Positions 41,495 to 50,510 of a DNA stretch of 64,000 bases are shown here, in pieces. Each line of letters begins with the position of its first letter. Within the stretch, counting starts at the first letter, position 1. The stretch lies in contig NZ_SRLC01000003.1 of assembly GCF_004765605.1 (NCBI RefSeq), positions 310,001-374,000 of the forward strand, given 5' to 3'. The translations under genes and the position numbers were made by a program. The notes below the pieces were generated by a model. The model did no database searches, was not told where the DNA came from, and saw nothing but the letters and a program-made list of their open reading frames with translations. The DNA comes from Hymenobacter aquaticus. GTDB lineage: Bacteria; Bacteroidota; Bacteroidia; Cytophagales; Hymenobacteraceae.

Positions 41495-41795
41495 CTTCCG
41501 CTGAACCGGCCCCCGGCCTGTTGCCCGACTTCCTGCTGCACGCCGGGAGTCGGGCTTTTTGATGCGTCAGCACCCTGGTCTCGCGCGGAAGTCGCTGGGC
41601 AACAAGGAGTGTAAACTATATTACTATTTGAATTTATTGTATAAATATATCAATTAAAAACATTGGTTATCTGAGCTTATTTAGGCATCTTACTTGTCTG
41701 GAAGCCACTGTATTGGCCTACTGCCGCGCTTATCTACTACGTCACCTATTGTCAACCCGTAATGCTCGTCCCTATGATCTAACCCTATTGCAACT
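41495..41795. other. Intergenic region with terminator and a possible gene remnant
   Basis: The first part is the DUF2141 terminator. Around 41610-41690 the DNA is AT-rich. A minus-strand open frame (41690-41905) ends GGEYIVAIGLDHRDEHYGLTIGDVVDKRGSRPIQWLPDK. It reads like real protein sequence and may be the remnant of a lost gene, but it overlaps the start of the LuxR-type gene. Confidence 0.35.
41523..41560 (+). terminator. Terminator after the DUF2141 gene
   Basis: GCCCGACTTCC / GGGAGTCGGGC (one mismatch) with an 11-base loop is followed by TTTTT. Confidence 0.75.
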
Positions 41796-42443
41796 ATGTA
41801 CTCGCCCCCGGGAGCCGTTCTGATTATTGCTCCATCCACCCTGTACCGGTACGGGCTGGAGCTCACGCTCCAGCAGGCGTGGCCGGCCCTCGACCTGATG
41901 CTCACCGCCGACGCCTGCCAGGCCCCGGCCTTGCTGCGCCGCCACGCCTACCGGCTGGTGGTGGTGGATGGTCTGCTGCCCGACCCGCCCCTACCCCAGC
42001 TGCTGGAGCTGCTGCGCCTGGCCCGCCCCGCGCAGCCCGTGCTGCTGCTGGCCGGGCAGCGGCAGCCGGCGGCGCTGCGCCACCTGCTGAGTACCCAGCT
42101 GCCCGCCGTGGCGCTGGTGCCGCGCCACGCGGCCCCGGAGGCTATTCTGCTGGCCACCGCCCAGTTGCTGGACACCACGCCGGCCCTGGCCCGCCTCGAC
42201 GAGGCCTGCTTAGCCACCCGCCGCCTGCCCCACAGCGGCCCGGCCACGCCCTTTAGCCGGCGGGAGCTGGAAGTGCTGCGCCTGGTGGTGGCCGACCACT
42301 GCAACCAGGAAATTGCCGACCAGCTCTGCCTGAGCGTGCGCACCGTGGAAAGCCACCGTCGCGCCCTGCTCCAGAAAGCCGGCGCCCGCACCCTGCTGGG
42401 CCTGGCCGTGCAGGCCGTGCGCGAAGGCTGGATAGCCGCCTAA
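41796..42443 (+). CDS. LuxR-type transcription regulator, paralogue 1
   Basis: This 215-residue protein has a receiver-like N-terminal part (VLIIAPSTLYRYGLELTLQQAWPALDL, then LVVVDGLLP where a receiver has its phospho-Asp strand). The acidic pocket is missing, so it looks like a degenerate receiver that probably is not phosphorylated. The C-terminal LuxR/NarL helix-turn-helix is intact: TPFSRRELEVLRLVVADHCNQEIADQLCLSVRTVESHRRALLQKAGARTLLGLAVQAV. No histidine kinase lies next to it. The last 190 bp are almost identical to those of the gene at 51051. Confidence 0.8.
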   Translation: MYSPPGAVLIIAPSTLYRYGLELTLQQAWPALDLMLTADACQAPALLRRHAYRLVVVDGLLPDPPLPQLLELLRLARPAQPVLLLAGQRQPAALRHLLSTQLPAVALVPRHAAPEAILLATAQLLDTTPALARLDEACLATRRLPHSGPATPFSRRELEVLRLVVADHCNQEIADQLCLSVRTVESHRRALLQKAGARTLLGLAVQAVREGWIAA

Positions 42444-42591
42444 TTCGGGCTGTCCCATGTGGCACACCCCGGCCGGCACCCCACTTTTCCGGCTGGGGCG
42501 GGCGACTTGTGCGTCTCGCCTAGTACTATTGCAGTGGCCGCCAGCCAGCGGCCGTATCTGTATCATCTGGTCGTTGCCACTTATTCCTTTC

Positions 42592-43509
42592 ATGAAAAAC
42601 CCTTTGCTTTTCGGCCTGAGCCTGTTCGCTGGGCTGGTTGCTACCCGGCCGCTGCCGGCCGCGGCCCAGCAGGCCCCTTCCCTGATTGCCAAACAGGCCC
42701 AGCCCCGGCTGGTCGCCAAGCAGTTTACCTTCACCGAAGGCCCGGCCGTGGACAAGGCCGGCAACGTGTTCTTCACCGACCAGCCCAACAACAAAATCTG
42801 GAAGTACGCCACCGACGGCAAGCTCACGGTATTTCTGGACAAGGCCGGCCGGGCCAATGGGCTGTACTTCGATAAGATGGGCCGCCTGCTGGCCTGCGCC
42901 GACGAAAACAACCAGCTCTGGGCCATCGGGCCCGACGGCAAGCACACCGTGGTGCTCGACAACGCGCAGGGCCACCGCCTCAACGGCCCCAACGACCTGT
43001 GGATCAGCCCCTCGACCCAGGGCATCTACTTCACCGACCCCTACTACCAGCGCCCCTACTGGACGCGCCAGGCCCCGGACCCGGCCCTGGGCGGCCAGAA
43101 AGTGTATTTCCTGGCCCGGGGCAGCAAAGAGCCGGTGGTAGTCGATGCCCAGCTGGAGCAGCCCAACGGCATCATCGGCACTCCCGACGGCCGCCAGCTG
43201 TACGTGGCCGACATCAAGGCCAACAAAACCTACCGCTACCAGATTGCCGCCGACGGCACGCTCACCAACCGCCAGCTGTTCGTGGAGCAGGGCTCCGACG
43301 GCATGACCATCGACAGCCAGGGCAACGTGTACCTCACCGGCAAGGGCGTTACCATCTACTCCCCGGCCGGCAAGCAGCTGGAGCACATTGCCATTCCGCA
43401 GGACTGGACCGGCAACGTCTGCTTTGGCGGCAAAGACCGCAAAACGCTGTTTATCACCGCTTCGGAAGCCGTGTACACGCTACCGATGCAGGTAGCCGGC
43501 GTGCAGTAA
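42592..43509 (+). CDS. SMP-30/gluconolactonase-family secreted protein
   Basis: The ATG at 42592 (305 residues) gives the signal peptide MKNPLLFGLSLFAGLVATRPLPAAAQQ. The six-bladed propeller follows the SMP-30 pattern: FTFTEGPAVDKAGNVFFTDQPNNKIWKYATDGKLTVF (metal-binding Glu in TEGP), ANGLYFDKMGRLLACADENNQL, NGPNDLWISPSTQGIYFTDPYYQRPYW, QPNGIIGTPDGRQLYVADIKANKTYRY and SDGMTIDSQGNVYLTGKGVTIYSPAGKQL. The likely activity is hydrolysis of a sugar lactone in the periplasm. A strong terminator follows. Confidence 0.9.
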   Translation: MKNPLLFGLSLFAGLVATRPLPAAAQQAPSLIAKQAQPRLVAKQFTFTEGPAVDKAGNVFFTDQPNNKIWKYATDGKLTVFLDKAGRANGLYFDKMGRLLACADENNQLWAIGPDGKHTVVLDNAQGHRLNGPNDLWISPSTQGIYFTDPYYQRPYWTRQAPDPALGGQKVYFLARGSKEPVVVDAQLEQPNGIIGTPDGRQLYVADIKANKTYRYQIAADGTLTNRQLFVEQGSDGMTIDSQGNVYLTGKGVTIYSPAGKQLEHIAIPQDWTGNVCFGGKDRKTLFITASEAVYTLPMQVAGVQ

Positions 43510-43538
43510 ATACGGCGGCTACAGCCTGCCAGCCTGAA

Positions 43539-43570
43539 CAAGCCCCGGCCGCGGTAGTGGCCGGGGCTTG
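43539..43570 (+). terminator. Terminator after the SMP-30-like gene
   Basis: CAAGCCCCGGCC / GGCCGGGGCTTG is a 12-bp perfect stem with an 8-base loop. The T-run is poor (TTGCTGC). Confidence 0.65.
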
Positions 43571-43643
43571 CTGCTATAGGGAGTTCTTTTTCCAACGGAC
43601 GGATTTACACGCTCTAAGGAGTTTTACCGGCCCAGAAGGGGTC

Positions 43644-44063
43644 CTACGGCTGGCGTAAAGAGCGGCGGTGCTGCGGGTCCACCTGCGCCGGATTCGCGAA
43701 GGAATACTTGCCTAGCCGGTTGATGTGCTCGTAGCGGCTGGGCAAGAGGTACTCAAAATGGGTTTCGTCCACCGGATACCCCTGCGCTTGCAGCGGCCAC
43801 ACGGCCTCCTGCATATAGACCGTATTCCAGAGCAGCACGCAGTTGGTGAGTAGCGTCAGGCAGCGGGCGGCCTCGGACTGCTCTTCCTGCTGTTTGCGCC
43901 AGATGACGCCCTCGCTGCCAAACCAGAGCCGGGCCCGCAGGGCGTGCAATTCCTGGCCTTTATTGAGTTGGGCATGAATGCGCCGCCGCAGCTCGTCCCG
44001 GTCCCGGCGCATATAGTCTGGGTTGAGGATGCCGGTAAACTTGAGGTCTGGATACGGCCGGTC
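43644..44063 (-). pseudogene. C-terminal remnant of a Tn3-family transposase
   Basis: On the minus strand the frame ending at 43644 carries YPDLKFTGILNPDYMRRDRDELRRRIHAQLNKGQELHALRARLWFGSEG, then EEQSEAARCLTLLTNCVLLWNTVYMQEAVWPLQAQGYPVDETHFEYLLPSRYEHINRLGKYSFANP. This is the catalytic C-terminus of a Tn3 transposase, with LLTNCVLLWNTVYM and LSPxxxEHINxxGxYxF-type motifs. About 130 residues of a normal ~1000 remain. Homology stops abruptly at about 44063, where an IS3 relic begins on the other strand, so the IS probably inserted into or truncated it. Confidence 0.85.
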
Positions 44064-44075
44064 CGCGCCGCCTGC

Positions 44076-44456
44076 TCCCGCAAGGTCGTGGGGTGGGACG
44101 TACGCGAAACCATGCCGGAAGACCTGGTCAGTGAAGCCCTGCGCCGGGCCCTGGTGGCGCGCCAGCCGCCGCCGGGCCCGATCGGGCACTCCGACCAAGG
44201 CAGCCAGTACACGGCCACGCGTTTCCGGGACCTGCTGGCCGACCACGGCTCGACGCAGCGCATGAGCCGACGCGGCAACTGCTACGACAACGCGCAGGCC
44301 GAGTCCTTCTGGAGCCGGCTCAAGACCGAGTTGCTCGACGGCGGCCGCTTTCCCGGCTTGGAAGAGGCGCGCCTCGATCGGAGCCATTGCATTGCCTACA
44401 ACAACAAGGAGCGCCGACATTCCGCACTCGTGTACCGCTCACCCAACCACTCCTAA
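44076..44456 (+). pseudogene. C-terminal remnant of an IS3-family transposase
   Basis: The plus-strand frame ending at 44456 contains SRKVVGWDVRETMPEDLVSEALRRALVARQPPPG, then HSDQGSQYTATRFRDLLADHGSTQRMSRRGNCYDNAQAESFWSRLKTEL and CIAYNNKERRHSALVYRSPNHS. This is the end of the DDE integrase domain of IS3 OrfB (Asp in HSDQGSQY, Glu in AQAESFW). OrfA and the first part of OrfB are missing. Following DNA to about 44508 (TCCGGCACAGCTGGACCACC) looks like the IS right end. It lies between the Tn3 remnant and the T9SS gene. Confidence 0.88.
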
Positions 44457-44474
44457 ACCCATCTGCCATCCACG

Positions 44475-44508
44475 TCCGAAAAGTGTCCGGCACAGCTGGA
44501 CCACCTCA
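44475..44508 (+). mobile_element. Probable right end of the IS3-family relic
   Basis: The sequence GTCCGAAAAGTGTCCGGCAC and the following AGCTGGACCACCTCA resemble IS3-type terminal inverted repeats. The left end is not present nearby, so the element is truncated. It abuts the 3-prime end of the large T9SS gene (stop at 44514). Confidence 0.5.
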
Positions 44509-44513
44509 GACAA

Positions 44514-47500
44514 TTATTGCTTCAGCAGGCGAAGCGTCAGGAGCTGCTGTTGGCCCTGCACCGTGAGGTAATACACGCCGGGCAGGGTCTGCAGGGGTAG
44601 CGTCAGGGGGGCGTCGGTGTTGGCCGTGCGGCGAAGCACGGTGCGGCCCTGCACGTCGCGCAGCGTCAGTTCGTACAGACCGGCTGGCAGCGTCATCAGG
44701 TTCACCGTGACGGCCGAGGTGGCCGGGTTGGGGCTGAGCAGCACCTTGGCGGCCGGTGCGTTGAGGCGCACCGTCTGCACGGCCGAGTACGTGGCAGTGC
44801 CGTCCACATCAACCTGCCGCAGGCGATAATACAGCAAAGGTGCGGCAGGCGGCGTATCGAGGAAGCGGTAGGTGTAGCCCTGGCTGGTGGTGCCATGCCC
44901 GGCCACCTGGCCAATCTGCCGGAAGTTGCGGCCGTCGGTGGCACGCTCCAGCTCAAACCGGTCGTTGCGCAGCTCGGAGGCGGTGGCCCAGCGCAGCTGC
45001 ACCTGTTGCCCCTGGGCCGTGGCCGTAAACTGCGTCAGCTGCACGGGCAATACCCGGAAGCTGCTGATCTGGTTTACGCCGCACTCCGAGGTGCCGTAGC
45101 CAGCCAGGTACGCGGTGGCGGTAATCACTTCGCCGGGCTGGATGTTGCGGGCCACCGTGGCCAAGGTAGCATCAAAAGTGCCATCGGCTGCGGCCGTGAT
45201 GGTGCCCACGTAGTACTGGGCCTCCCCGTGGGCCACCGACTGGCCGTCGCCGGCTACTACGGGGCCGTTCTGGTTGGTATCGGTGTTGTTGGCACTGTAG
45301 ATTTCCACGGTGGCCCCGCCAAACTGCGTCTGGCCGGCGGCCGAGCCCACGTAGCCCTGCACCCGCAGGCGGTTGTTGCTGTCCTTGGAAATGTTGGTAA
45401 TCACCGGGTAATCAATGCCGCCGTTGGCCTGGCGGTAGGGCGGAATTTGGGAGGTGGGGGTGCCGGCCACGTCCAGCAGCCCGTCGTTGCCCGTTACCCC
45501 ATCGCCCTGGCCGTAGTTGACGTCGCCTCCCACGCGGCCGTTGGGGCCGGTGAAATCAATGGACAGCAGGCCGGCCGCCCCGGCAATGGTGCCGTCCCCG
45601 TTCAGGAAGATGGAATTCTGGCTGATCTGCACGTTGCGCTGCCCGTAGTTGAGCACAATGCCCGACGACTGATTGCGGGTAATCAGGTTGCGGGTAATCA
45701 GGTCGGTGTTGGTGCTGTTGACGGTACCGTTGCGGGCCAGGTAGTGAATGCCCGAGCCCTCCAGGCGCGTGCTGGTGCCGCCCGTGCCGTTGCCGCTGAT
45801 GGTGTTGTTGCGGATGATGTTGTTGCTGAGCCGGCCGATTTCCAGCTGAATACCGCTGCTGTTGCTGAGGCTGATCAGGTTGCCCTCAATGAGGAGCGGC
45901 CCCACGGCGGAGCCGTTGTCGCCAATGGAAATGGCGTCCCCCCCGGCCGATACCTGCCCGTTCTGCACAAACTCGTTGTTGCGGATAATGGTAGCAGTGG
46001 TAGTGCGCGCGCCCAGATACCTCAGGCCTGAAATGCCGGCGTAGCCAATCAGGTTGTTCTGCACGGTGGCCGTAGGCGCGTTCAAGGTCAGCCCCATGCC
46101 CGAGGTGCGGGCCGTGGCGGGCAGTGCCACGGCCGTAGGTGTGATACCCAGCGCGTTGCCTTCCAGCAGAAGGCCGTTGCCGCTTGCCTGCACGCCCGTG
46201 GCAGCCCCGTGCACCGACAGGCCGCGCAGGGTGCTGGAGTCGGCGGCAATGGTTAAGGCGGACCCCGCCGTCAGGGTCACGGCCAGTTCCACCTCGGGGC
46301 CGCTTACCTGGCTCAGGGGCAGGTCATCAGTGCCCACGGTGCCGCCCGTGCCGAGTAGTACGGTGTTGGTGTTGCCCACCAGCGAGGTTTGCGTGGTGCC
46401 GTCGAGCACGGTGCCGGCTCCCGTGATGGTAGGCAGCACCGAGGCCGGTGAGTACTGTGCTACGCGCTGGCCGGCAGAGCCCGTGAGCTGATCGGTAAGG
46501 CTAGCCCGCAGACCGGGGTGCGCCTGGCCGTCGGGAATCATGAACAGAGAGGTTTCGCGGCGGCGGGCACGGCCCTGCTGCCGGAGGGTAGTGTTATCCA
46601 GGGCGTTGGCGTTCAGGATAAACTGCCGCAAGGAGCCCTGGCCCGCATCGTTGACGTTGGTGATGACGTCGAAGTTGAAACCGAAATCCACTCCCGTCAC
46701 GGGGGTAGTGCCCGTCACCGTTACCGGCGCCAAGCTGTGCGGCGTCAGGGCCGCTAGATTAGCCCCCACGGTAAACGAGGCCGTCGTGTAGGTGATGTAG
46801 GAGCCCTGGGGCGGCGTTACGCTGGCCACCTGCGTCCCGTTCACCAGCACCTGTACCGACTGGTTGTTGGTGGTGCGCTGGATTGCTTGAAACCGAATGG
46901 TATACGTACCCGGAGCCAGCGTCAGGGTCTGTTGCGGAGCCCCTTGATTCTGCATGAAGGCGACCTGGTCGCCGCCTCCGGCCGGAGCCGTGGAGTTGAA
47001 GGCGCTGCCATTGGCGGCAATACCCGAAGCTCCGGTGAACTCCCATTGGGCACCGGTAGCATTATAAGCCAGGGAACCGCTGGCATTGCCCAGATCGGGG
47101 GTTTCAAAACTGTTGTTGAGCACCGCCCCGTTTACCACCGCTCCGCCGCTATTGAGCACTTCCACCTGGTCGATGAAGGCCGTATTGTCGCCGCTGCTGC
47201 TCAGGCCCTGAAACCGTAGCGTCACGCCGCCGCTGGCTGCATTGGCCGGTCCGTCGGCCTGGGCCGGATTTTCACCTCCCACGCGGTTAACGTCCGCCGC
47301 GCCGTTCCGCACCACGAACGTCTGCACCGGCACCAGCCCTGCCACGCTCCCTGTACGCGTGGAGCGCACCGTGCTGCTGACCACCCGTACCTGATACGTG
47401 CCGGCGGCCAGACCGGTAAAGGAGTATTGCCCCAGGCTGCCGGCGGCCGTGCTGGTGGTGGTAGCGGCCATGAAGTTGCCAGACGCATCATAAAGTTCCA

Positions 47501-47687
47501 CCGTGGCGGCCGTAGCCAACGGCACAGCCGAACCCGCCAGGGCGGCATTGGCCGCAGTCAGGCTGCGGCCGGCTCCCCCGCCGTAGTTGAGGTCCTCAAA
47601 CAGGGTGCCGCTAATGGATTGAGCCCTACACAAGGCAGGCGCGGCCAGCAGTCCGGCCACGAGAAACAGTCGTAAATGTGCAGTCAT
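44514..47687 (-). CDS. Large T9SS-secreted parallel beta-helix protein
   Basis: The start at 47687 gives a 1057-residue precursor with a signal peptide (MTAHLRLFLVAGLLAAPALCRAQS). A SdrD-B-like repeat follows (ISGTLFEDLNYGGGAGRS, YSFTGLAAGTYQVRVV). Next is a carbohydrate-binding-like beta-sandwich (about 165-345). A long parallel beta-helix follows (about 365-770), with recurring xIxxNxI motifs such as IIRNNTISGNGTGG, LITRNLITRNQSSGIVL and VQISQNSIFLNGDG. The tail has LPVQLTQFTATAQGQQVQLRWATASELRNDRFELERA and a sorting domain ending LTLRLLKQ. It is a probable surface adhesin or polysaccharide-binding protein. Both ends of the gene are beside insertion-sequence relics. Confidence 0.88.
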   Translation of the reverse strand: MTAHLRLFLVAGLLAAPALCRAQSISGTLFEDLNYGGGAGRSLTAANAALAGSAVPLATAATVELYDASGNFMAATTTSTAAGSLGQYSFTGLAAGTYQVRVVSSTVRSTRTGSVAGLVPVQTFVVRNGAADVNRVGGENPAQADGPANAASGGVTLRFQGLSSSGDNTAFIDQVEVLNSGGAVVNGAVLNNSFETPDLGNASGSLAYNATGAQWEFTGASGIAANGSAFNSTAPAGGGDQVAFMQNQGAPQQTLTLAPGTYTIRFQAIQRTTNNQSVQVLVNGTQVASVTPPQGSYITYTTASFTVGANLAALTPHSLAPVTVTGTTPVTGVDFGFNFDVITNVNDAGQGSLRQFILNANALDNTTLRQQGRARRRETSLFMIPDGQAHPGLRASLTDQLTGSAGQRVAQYSPASVLPTITGAGTVLDGTTQTSLVGNTNTVLLGTGGTVGTDDLPLSQVSGPEVELAVTLTAGSALTIAADSSTLRGLSVHGAATGVQASGNGLLLEGNALGITPTAVALPATARTSGMGLTLNAPTATVQNNLIGYAGISGLRYLGARTTTATIIRNNEFVQNGQVSAGGDAISIGDNGSAVGPLLIEGNLISLSNSSGIQLEIGRLSNNIIRNNTISGNGTGGTSTRLEGSGIHYLARNGTVNSTNTDLITRNLITRNQSSGIVLNYGQRNVQISQNSIFLNGDGTIAGAAGLLSIDFTGPNGRVGGDVNYGQGDGVTGNDGLLDVAGTPTSQIPPYRQANGGIDYPVITNISKDSNNRLRVQGYVGSAAGQTQFGGATVEIYSANNTDTNQNGPVVAGDGQSVAHGEAQYYVGTITAAADGTFDATLATVARNIQPGEVITATAYLAGYGTSECGVNQISSFRVLPVQLTQFTATAQGQQVQLRWATASELRNDRFELERATDGRNFRQIGQVAGHGTTSQGYTYRFLDTPPAAPLLYYRLRQVDVDGTATYSAVQTVRLNAPAAKVLLSPNPATSAVTVNLMTLPAGLYELTLRDVQGRTVLRRTANTDAPLTLPLQTLPGVYYLTVQGQQQLLTLRLLKQ

Positions 47688-47822
47688 AGTACCTGGAATA
47701 GAAAAGGCCAGCAGTGGTGGGCAGGCTGCCTCGTCCTGAAAAAAGTTGACCGTTTGGCGGTAGTCTGCCGCTGGCTTGACCACTTTGGCGGTAGTTCTAA
47801 AGTCAGCTCATTCGAAGCTCAC
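47688..47822. other. Short spacer between the T9SS gene and the IS relic
   Basis: I see no gene. It contains the sequences TTGACCGTTTGGCGG and TTGACCACTTTGGCGG in direct repeat, possibly part of an IS end or an operator. Confidence 0.4.
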
Positions 47823-48330
47823 CTAAGCGCAGGGCGTGTAGTAGTTTTTGCATCTTCTCTCCAGCGGCCCCCAACTGGCGTGGGCTTGTTGCAGGTGCTG
47901 CTCCGCCTCCCACCCCGGGCAGACCGGTTGCGGGCTCAGACACTCCTGCCTGAGAATGCCGCTTACACGCTCGGCAATAGCGTTTTCCAGCGGATCGGAG
48001 TTCTCCGTCCTGATGATCCGGATCTGAAAGGCAGCCAGCGTGTTCAGGTATCCCTGGCGGCAGTACTGATTGCCCCGGTTACTGTGGTGAATCAACCGGC
48101 TCCCCGCCCGTTTACTGATCTGCCGCAGGGCCATTTCCAACGCACGGCGCGCGTGCACCGTGGCCAGGGTGTCGGCGACGGCAAAGCCGGGAAGATCGTC
48201 AGGGCCTTTTGACGGCGCTTTCCGATCAGCAGGCTATCGGCTGCCGACAGCGAAAACCGGGCATCCCGTCCCAGCTTGATGCCTTACTCCCGCAAGTCCG
48301 TTAATCGTAGGCCGGCCGCAGGTAAGTTTC
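47823..48330 (-). pseudogene. Degenerate IS3-family transposase (OrfB remnant)
   Basis: The minus-strand frame 47823-48158 has RLIHHSNRGNQYCRQGYLNTLAAFQIRIIRTENSDPLENAIAERVSGILRQECL, an eroded version of the IS3 OrfB motif HSDxGxQY...SRxGxxxDNAxAExFxxxLKxE (Asp of the triad replaced by Asn). Frame-shifted upstream pieces to about 48330 keep SWDGMPGFRCRQ, the equivalent of the LGRDAxF region. There are at least two frameshifts and a stop. It is an old inactive copy, unrelated by eye to the relic at 44076. Confidence 0.75.
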
Positions 48331-48600
48331 CCCCACCACCTGGCGCATTTCCAGCTCGCGGGCCTGCTTACCAAACAGAAATACGTGTTCCATCTGACGG
48401 AGAAGGATGGTCAACCTATTTCAGGACAAGACATAAAAGAGGCAGGAAAAGCAGCGGATTTTCATGGCAACGGGAGTGTAGGTGAGCGAATCACACAAAG
48501 TTGCCGGGCCGCTGCCGCCCCTAATGATAAAAGGAGGTGAGTGCCGGAAAAGCCGGGTTGGGGCGGGCGTTTGCGCGGTTGAGCGCCCACCCCGCGGGGC
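48331..48600. other. Gene-poor remnant region
   Basis: This probably continues the IS relic, but no intact protein or repeat is recognisable. The 3-prime end holds the end region of the LytTR gene. I see nothing more. Confidence 0.4.
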
Positions 48601-49392
48601 TCATTTGCCCAGCCATTCCTTGAAGGGCGTCACCCGGTCGCCGCTCACGAACACCTCCTGGCGGGGTGGCGGCAGCAGCTCGAGCTGGAGCTTGCCCCCC
48701 GGAAAAGCGTGAATGGTACCGATGGCCTCCCGCGCCACGAGGAAACTCCGGCTGACCCGAAAAAACCGGTCCGGGTCGAGCAGTTCGGTCAGCTTGTCGA
48801 GGCTGTACTCCACGTCCACGCGAGGGCCCTGGCGGGGCATAAGCCAGGTGGCTTTGTCGGCGAAGAAAAAGTACGCCACGTCGGCGGTTTCGATGCTGCG
48901 CAGCTTCGTGCCGCTGCTTACCATAAAGCGCGGCTTGTAGGCGGGGGCCGGGGGGGGCGCTGCCGGCAGTTGCCCCAGCCGCCGCAGCAGGGCCGTCAGG
49001 TCGGGGGCCAGCGCGGCGTGCCGCGCCCGGAACTTGGCCAGAGCCGCGGCCAGCTCGTCGGGGTCCACGGGCTTGAGTAGGTAGTCGACGCTGTTGGTTT
49101 TGAAGGCTTGCAGAGCGTAGGCGTCGTAGGCCGTGGTGAAGATGATGGGCAGCGTGAGCCGCGCCCGCTCGATGAGTTGAAATCCGGTGCCGTCTTCCAG
49201 ATGAATATCGAGCAGCAGTAAGTCGGGGTGACCGGACTGGCCGGGGCCCTGCCCGGGTGCGGCAAACCAGGCCAGGCCCTCCGCCACCGAGGGCAGCTGA
49301 GCCAGCACCCGGATGGCGGGGTCGCACTGCCGGAGCAGGCCGGCCAGCCGCTCGGCGCTGCGCGGTTCGTCTTCGAGGATGAGCACGTTCAT
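48601..49392 (-). CDS. LytTR-family response regulator
   Basis: This 263-residue protein has a receiver domain (NVLILEDEPRSAERLAGLL with the acidic pair, LLLLDIHLEDGTGFQLIE with the phospho-acceptor Asp, IIFTTAYDAYALQAFKTNSVDYLLKPVDPDEL with the Lys). A LytTR DNA-binding domain follows, with FMVSSGTKLRSIETADVAYFFFADKATWL, YSLDKLTELLDPDRFFRVSRSFLVAREAIGTIH and a final beta-strand. It forms a pair with the histidine kinase gene, whose start overlaps this gene's start by four bases (ATGA). It would bind DNA at sites not visible here. Confidence 0.93.
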   Translation of the reverse strand: MNVLILEDEPRSAERLAGLLRQCDPAIRVLAQLPSVAEGLAWFAAPGQGPGQSGHPDLLLLDIHLEDGTGFQLIERARLTLPIIFTTAYDAYALQAFKTNSVDYLLKPVDPDELAAALAKFRARHAALAPDLTALLRRLGQLPAAPPPAPAYKPRFMVSSGTKLRSIETADVAYFFFADKATWLMPRQGPRVDVEYSLDKLTELLDPDRFFRVSRSFLVAREAIGTIHAFPGGKLQLELLPPPRQEVFVSGDRVTPFKEWLGK

Positions 49393-50510
49393 GGCAGCGG
49401 CAGCAAGGGTAAGTCAACGATAAAATAACCGTCCGTTTCCGTCACCCGCACGGACTGGTCGGTGAGCAGCCGGTAGCGGCCCATAATGTTTTGCAGCCCC
49501 ACGCCCGTGGAGGCTTCCGGCACCAGCCGCCGTTGCACGGGGTTGGCCACCCGCAGGCAGTCGCCGGCCAGCGCGATGGTCACGCGCAGGGGCTCAGCGG
49601 CGGAGAGGCGGTTGTGCTTGACTGCGTTTTCGAGCAGCAGCTGGAGCGTGAGCGGGGCAATGGCGTAGCCGTTGCGGGCGGCCTCGGGCACATCAAGGTC
49701 CACGAACAGCTTGCCCTCAAAGCGCAAGGTGAGCAGAAACGTGTAGGCCGCCAGAAAGTCGAGCTCCGTGCGCAGGAGCACCCGCGCCTGGTCGTGCTGC
49801 TCCAGCAGGTAGCGGTAGGTGGTGGCCAGCCGGGCGACGAACTGCCCCGCCAGCCGGGCGTCGGTGTCCACCAGAGCGGCCAGAATGCTGAGGCTGTTGA
49901 ACAGAAAATGCGGGTTCACCTGGTTGCGCAGGGCCTCAAGCTGGGCCTGCACGGTGGCCAGCTCCAGGCGTTCAGCATGCCGGCCCAGCTGCTGAATGAG
50001 CCGGGCCGAGCGCCGGTTGGCTGTCAGGTAGAAGGCCGCGAGCAGGGCCAGCACGGTCAGGCCGTTGTTCATGCGCCGCCGCTGGCGGTTGTCGTCGGCC
50101 GGCTCATCGGGAGCGGGCCCGCGGGTGGGCAGCTCGTGTTCGAGCCCTTGCTGCATCCGGGCGTGGATGCGCCCGAACAACTCGTTGACCGGTATGGCTA
50201 GGCCCACCGCCAACAGCAGGGTCAGCACCAGCGGGGGCAGCCGCCGCCGCAGGCTAGCCGCCGTCCCCCCCAGCCGGTCCTGCAGCCCGTCCATCAATAG
50301 TACCCAGCCCAGCAGCAGACCAAAGATGAGCAGCCCCTCCACCAGGAAAAAAGGCAGCTTGCGCAGCAGCACCGCGCCGCTCCACACGGGTACGTTCTGG
50401 TAGAGCCGGATGGGCCAGTAAATCAGCAGCACGCCAAGCGCCAGCCGGGTATGCGGCCATAAGTAAAAGCGCAGGGGCGAATCAGCAACACGAGATAAGA
50501 GCTTTCTCAT
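49389..50510 (-). CDS. LytS/YehU-type sensor histidine kinase
   Basis: This 373-residue membrane kinase has about four predicted membrane helices in its N-terminal 190 residues (LGVLLIYWPIRLYQ, LPFFLVEGLLIFGLLLGWVLLM, LPPLVLTLLLAVGLAIP, NNGLTVLALLAAFYLTANR). Then comes the phospho-acceptor His region ALRNQVNPHFLFNSLSILAALVD (His in NPHFLFN), and an ATP-binding domain with LLLENAVKHN and GVGLQNIMGRYRLL. It is the usual partner of the LytTR regulator encoded downstream. The stimulus is unknown. Confidence 0.92.
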   Translation of the reverse strand: MRKLLSRVADSPLRFYLWPHTRLALGVLLIYWPIRLYQNVPVWSGAVLLRKLPFFLVEGLLIFGLLLGWVLLMDGLQDRLGGTAASLRRRLPPLVLTLLLAVGLAIPVNELFGRIHARMQQGLEHELPTRGPAPDEPADDNRQRRRMNNGLTVLALLAAFYLTANRRSARLIQQLGRHAERLELATVQAQLEALRNQVNPHFLFNSLSILAALVDTDARLAGQFVARLATTYRYLLEQHDQARVLLRTELDFLAAYTFLLTLRFEGKLFVDLDVPEAARNGYAIAPLTLQLLLENAVKHNRLSAAEPLRVTIALAGDCLRVANPVQRRLVPEASTGVGLQNIMGRYRLLTDQSVRVTETDGYFIVDLPLLPLP

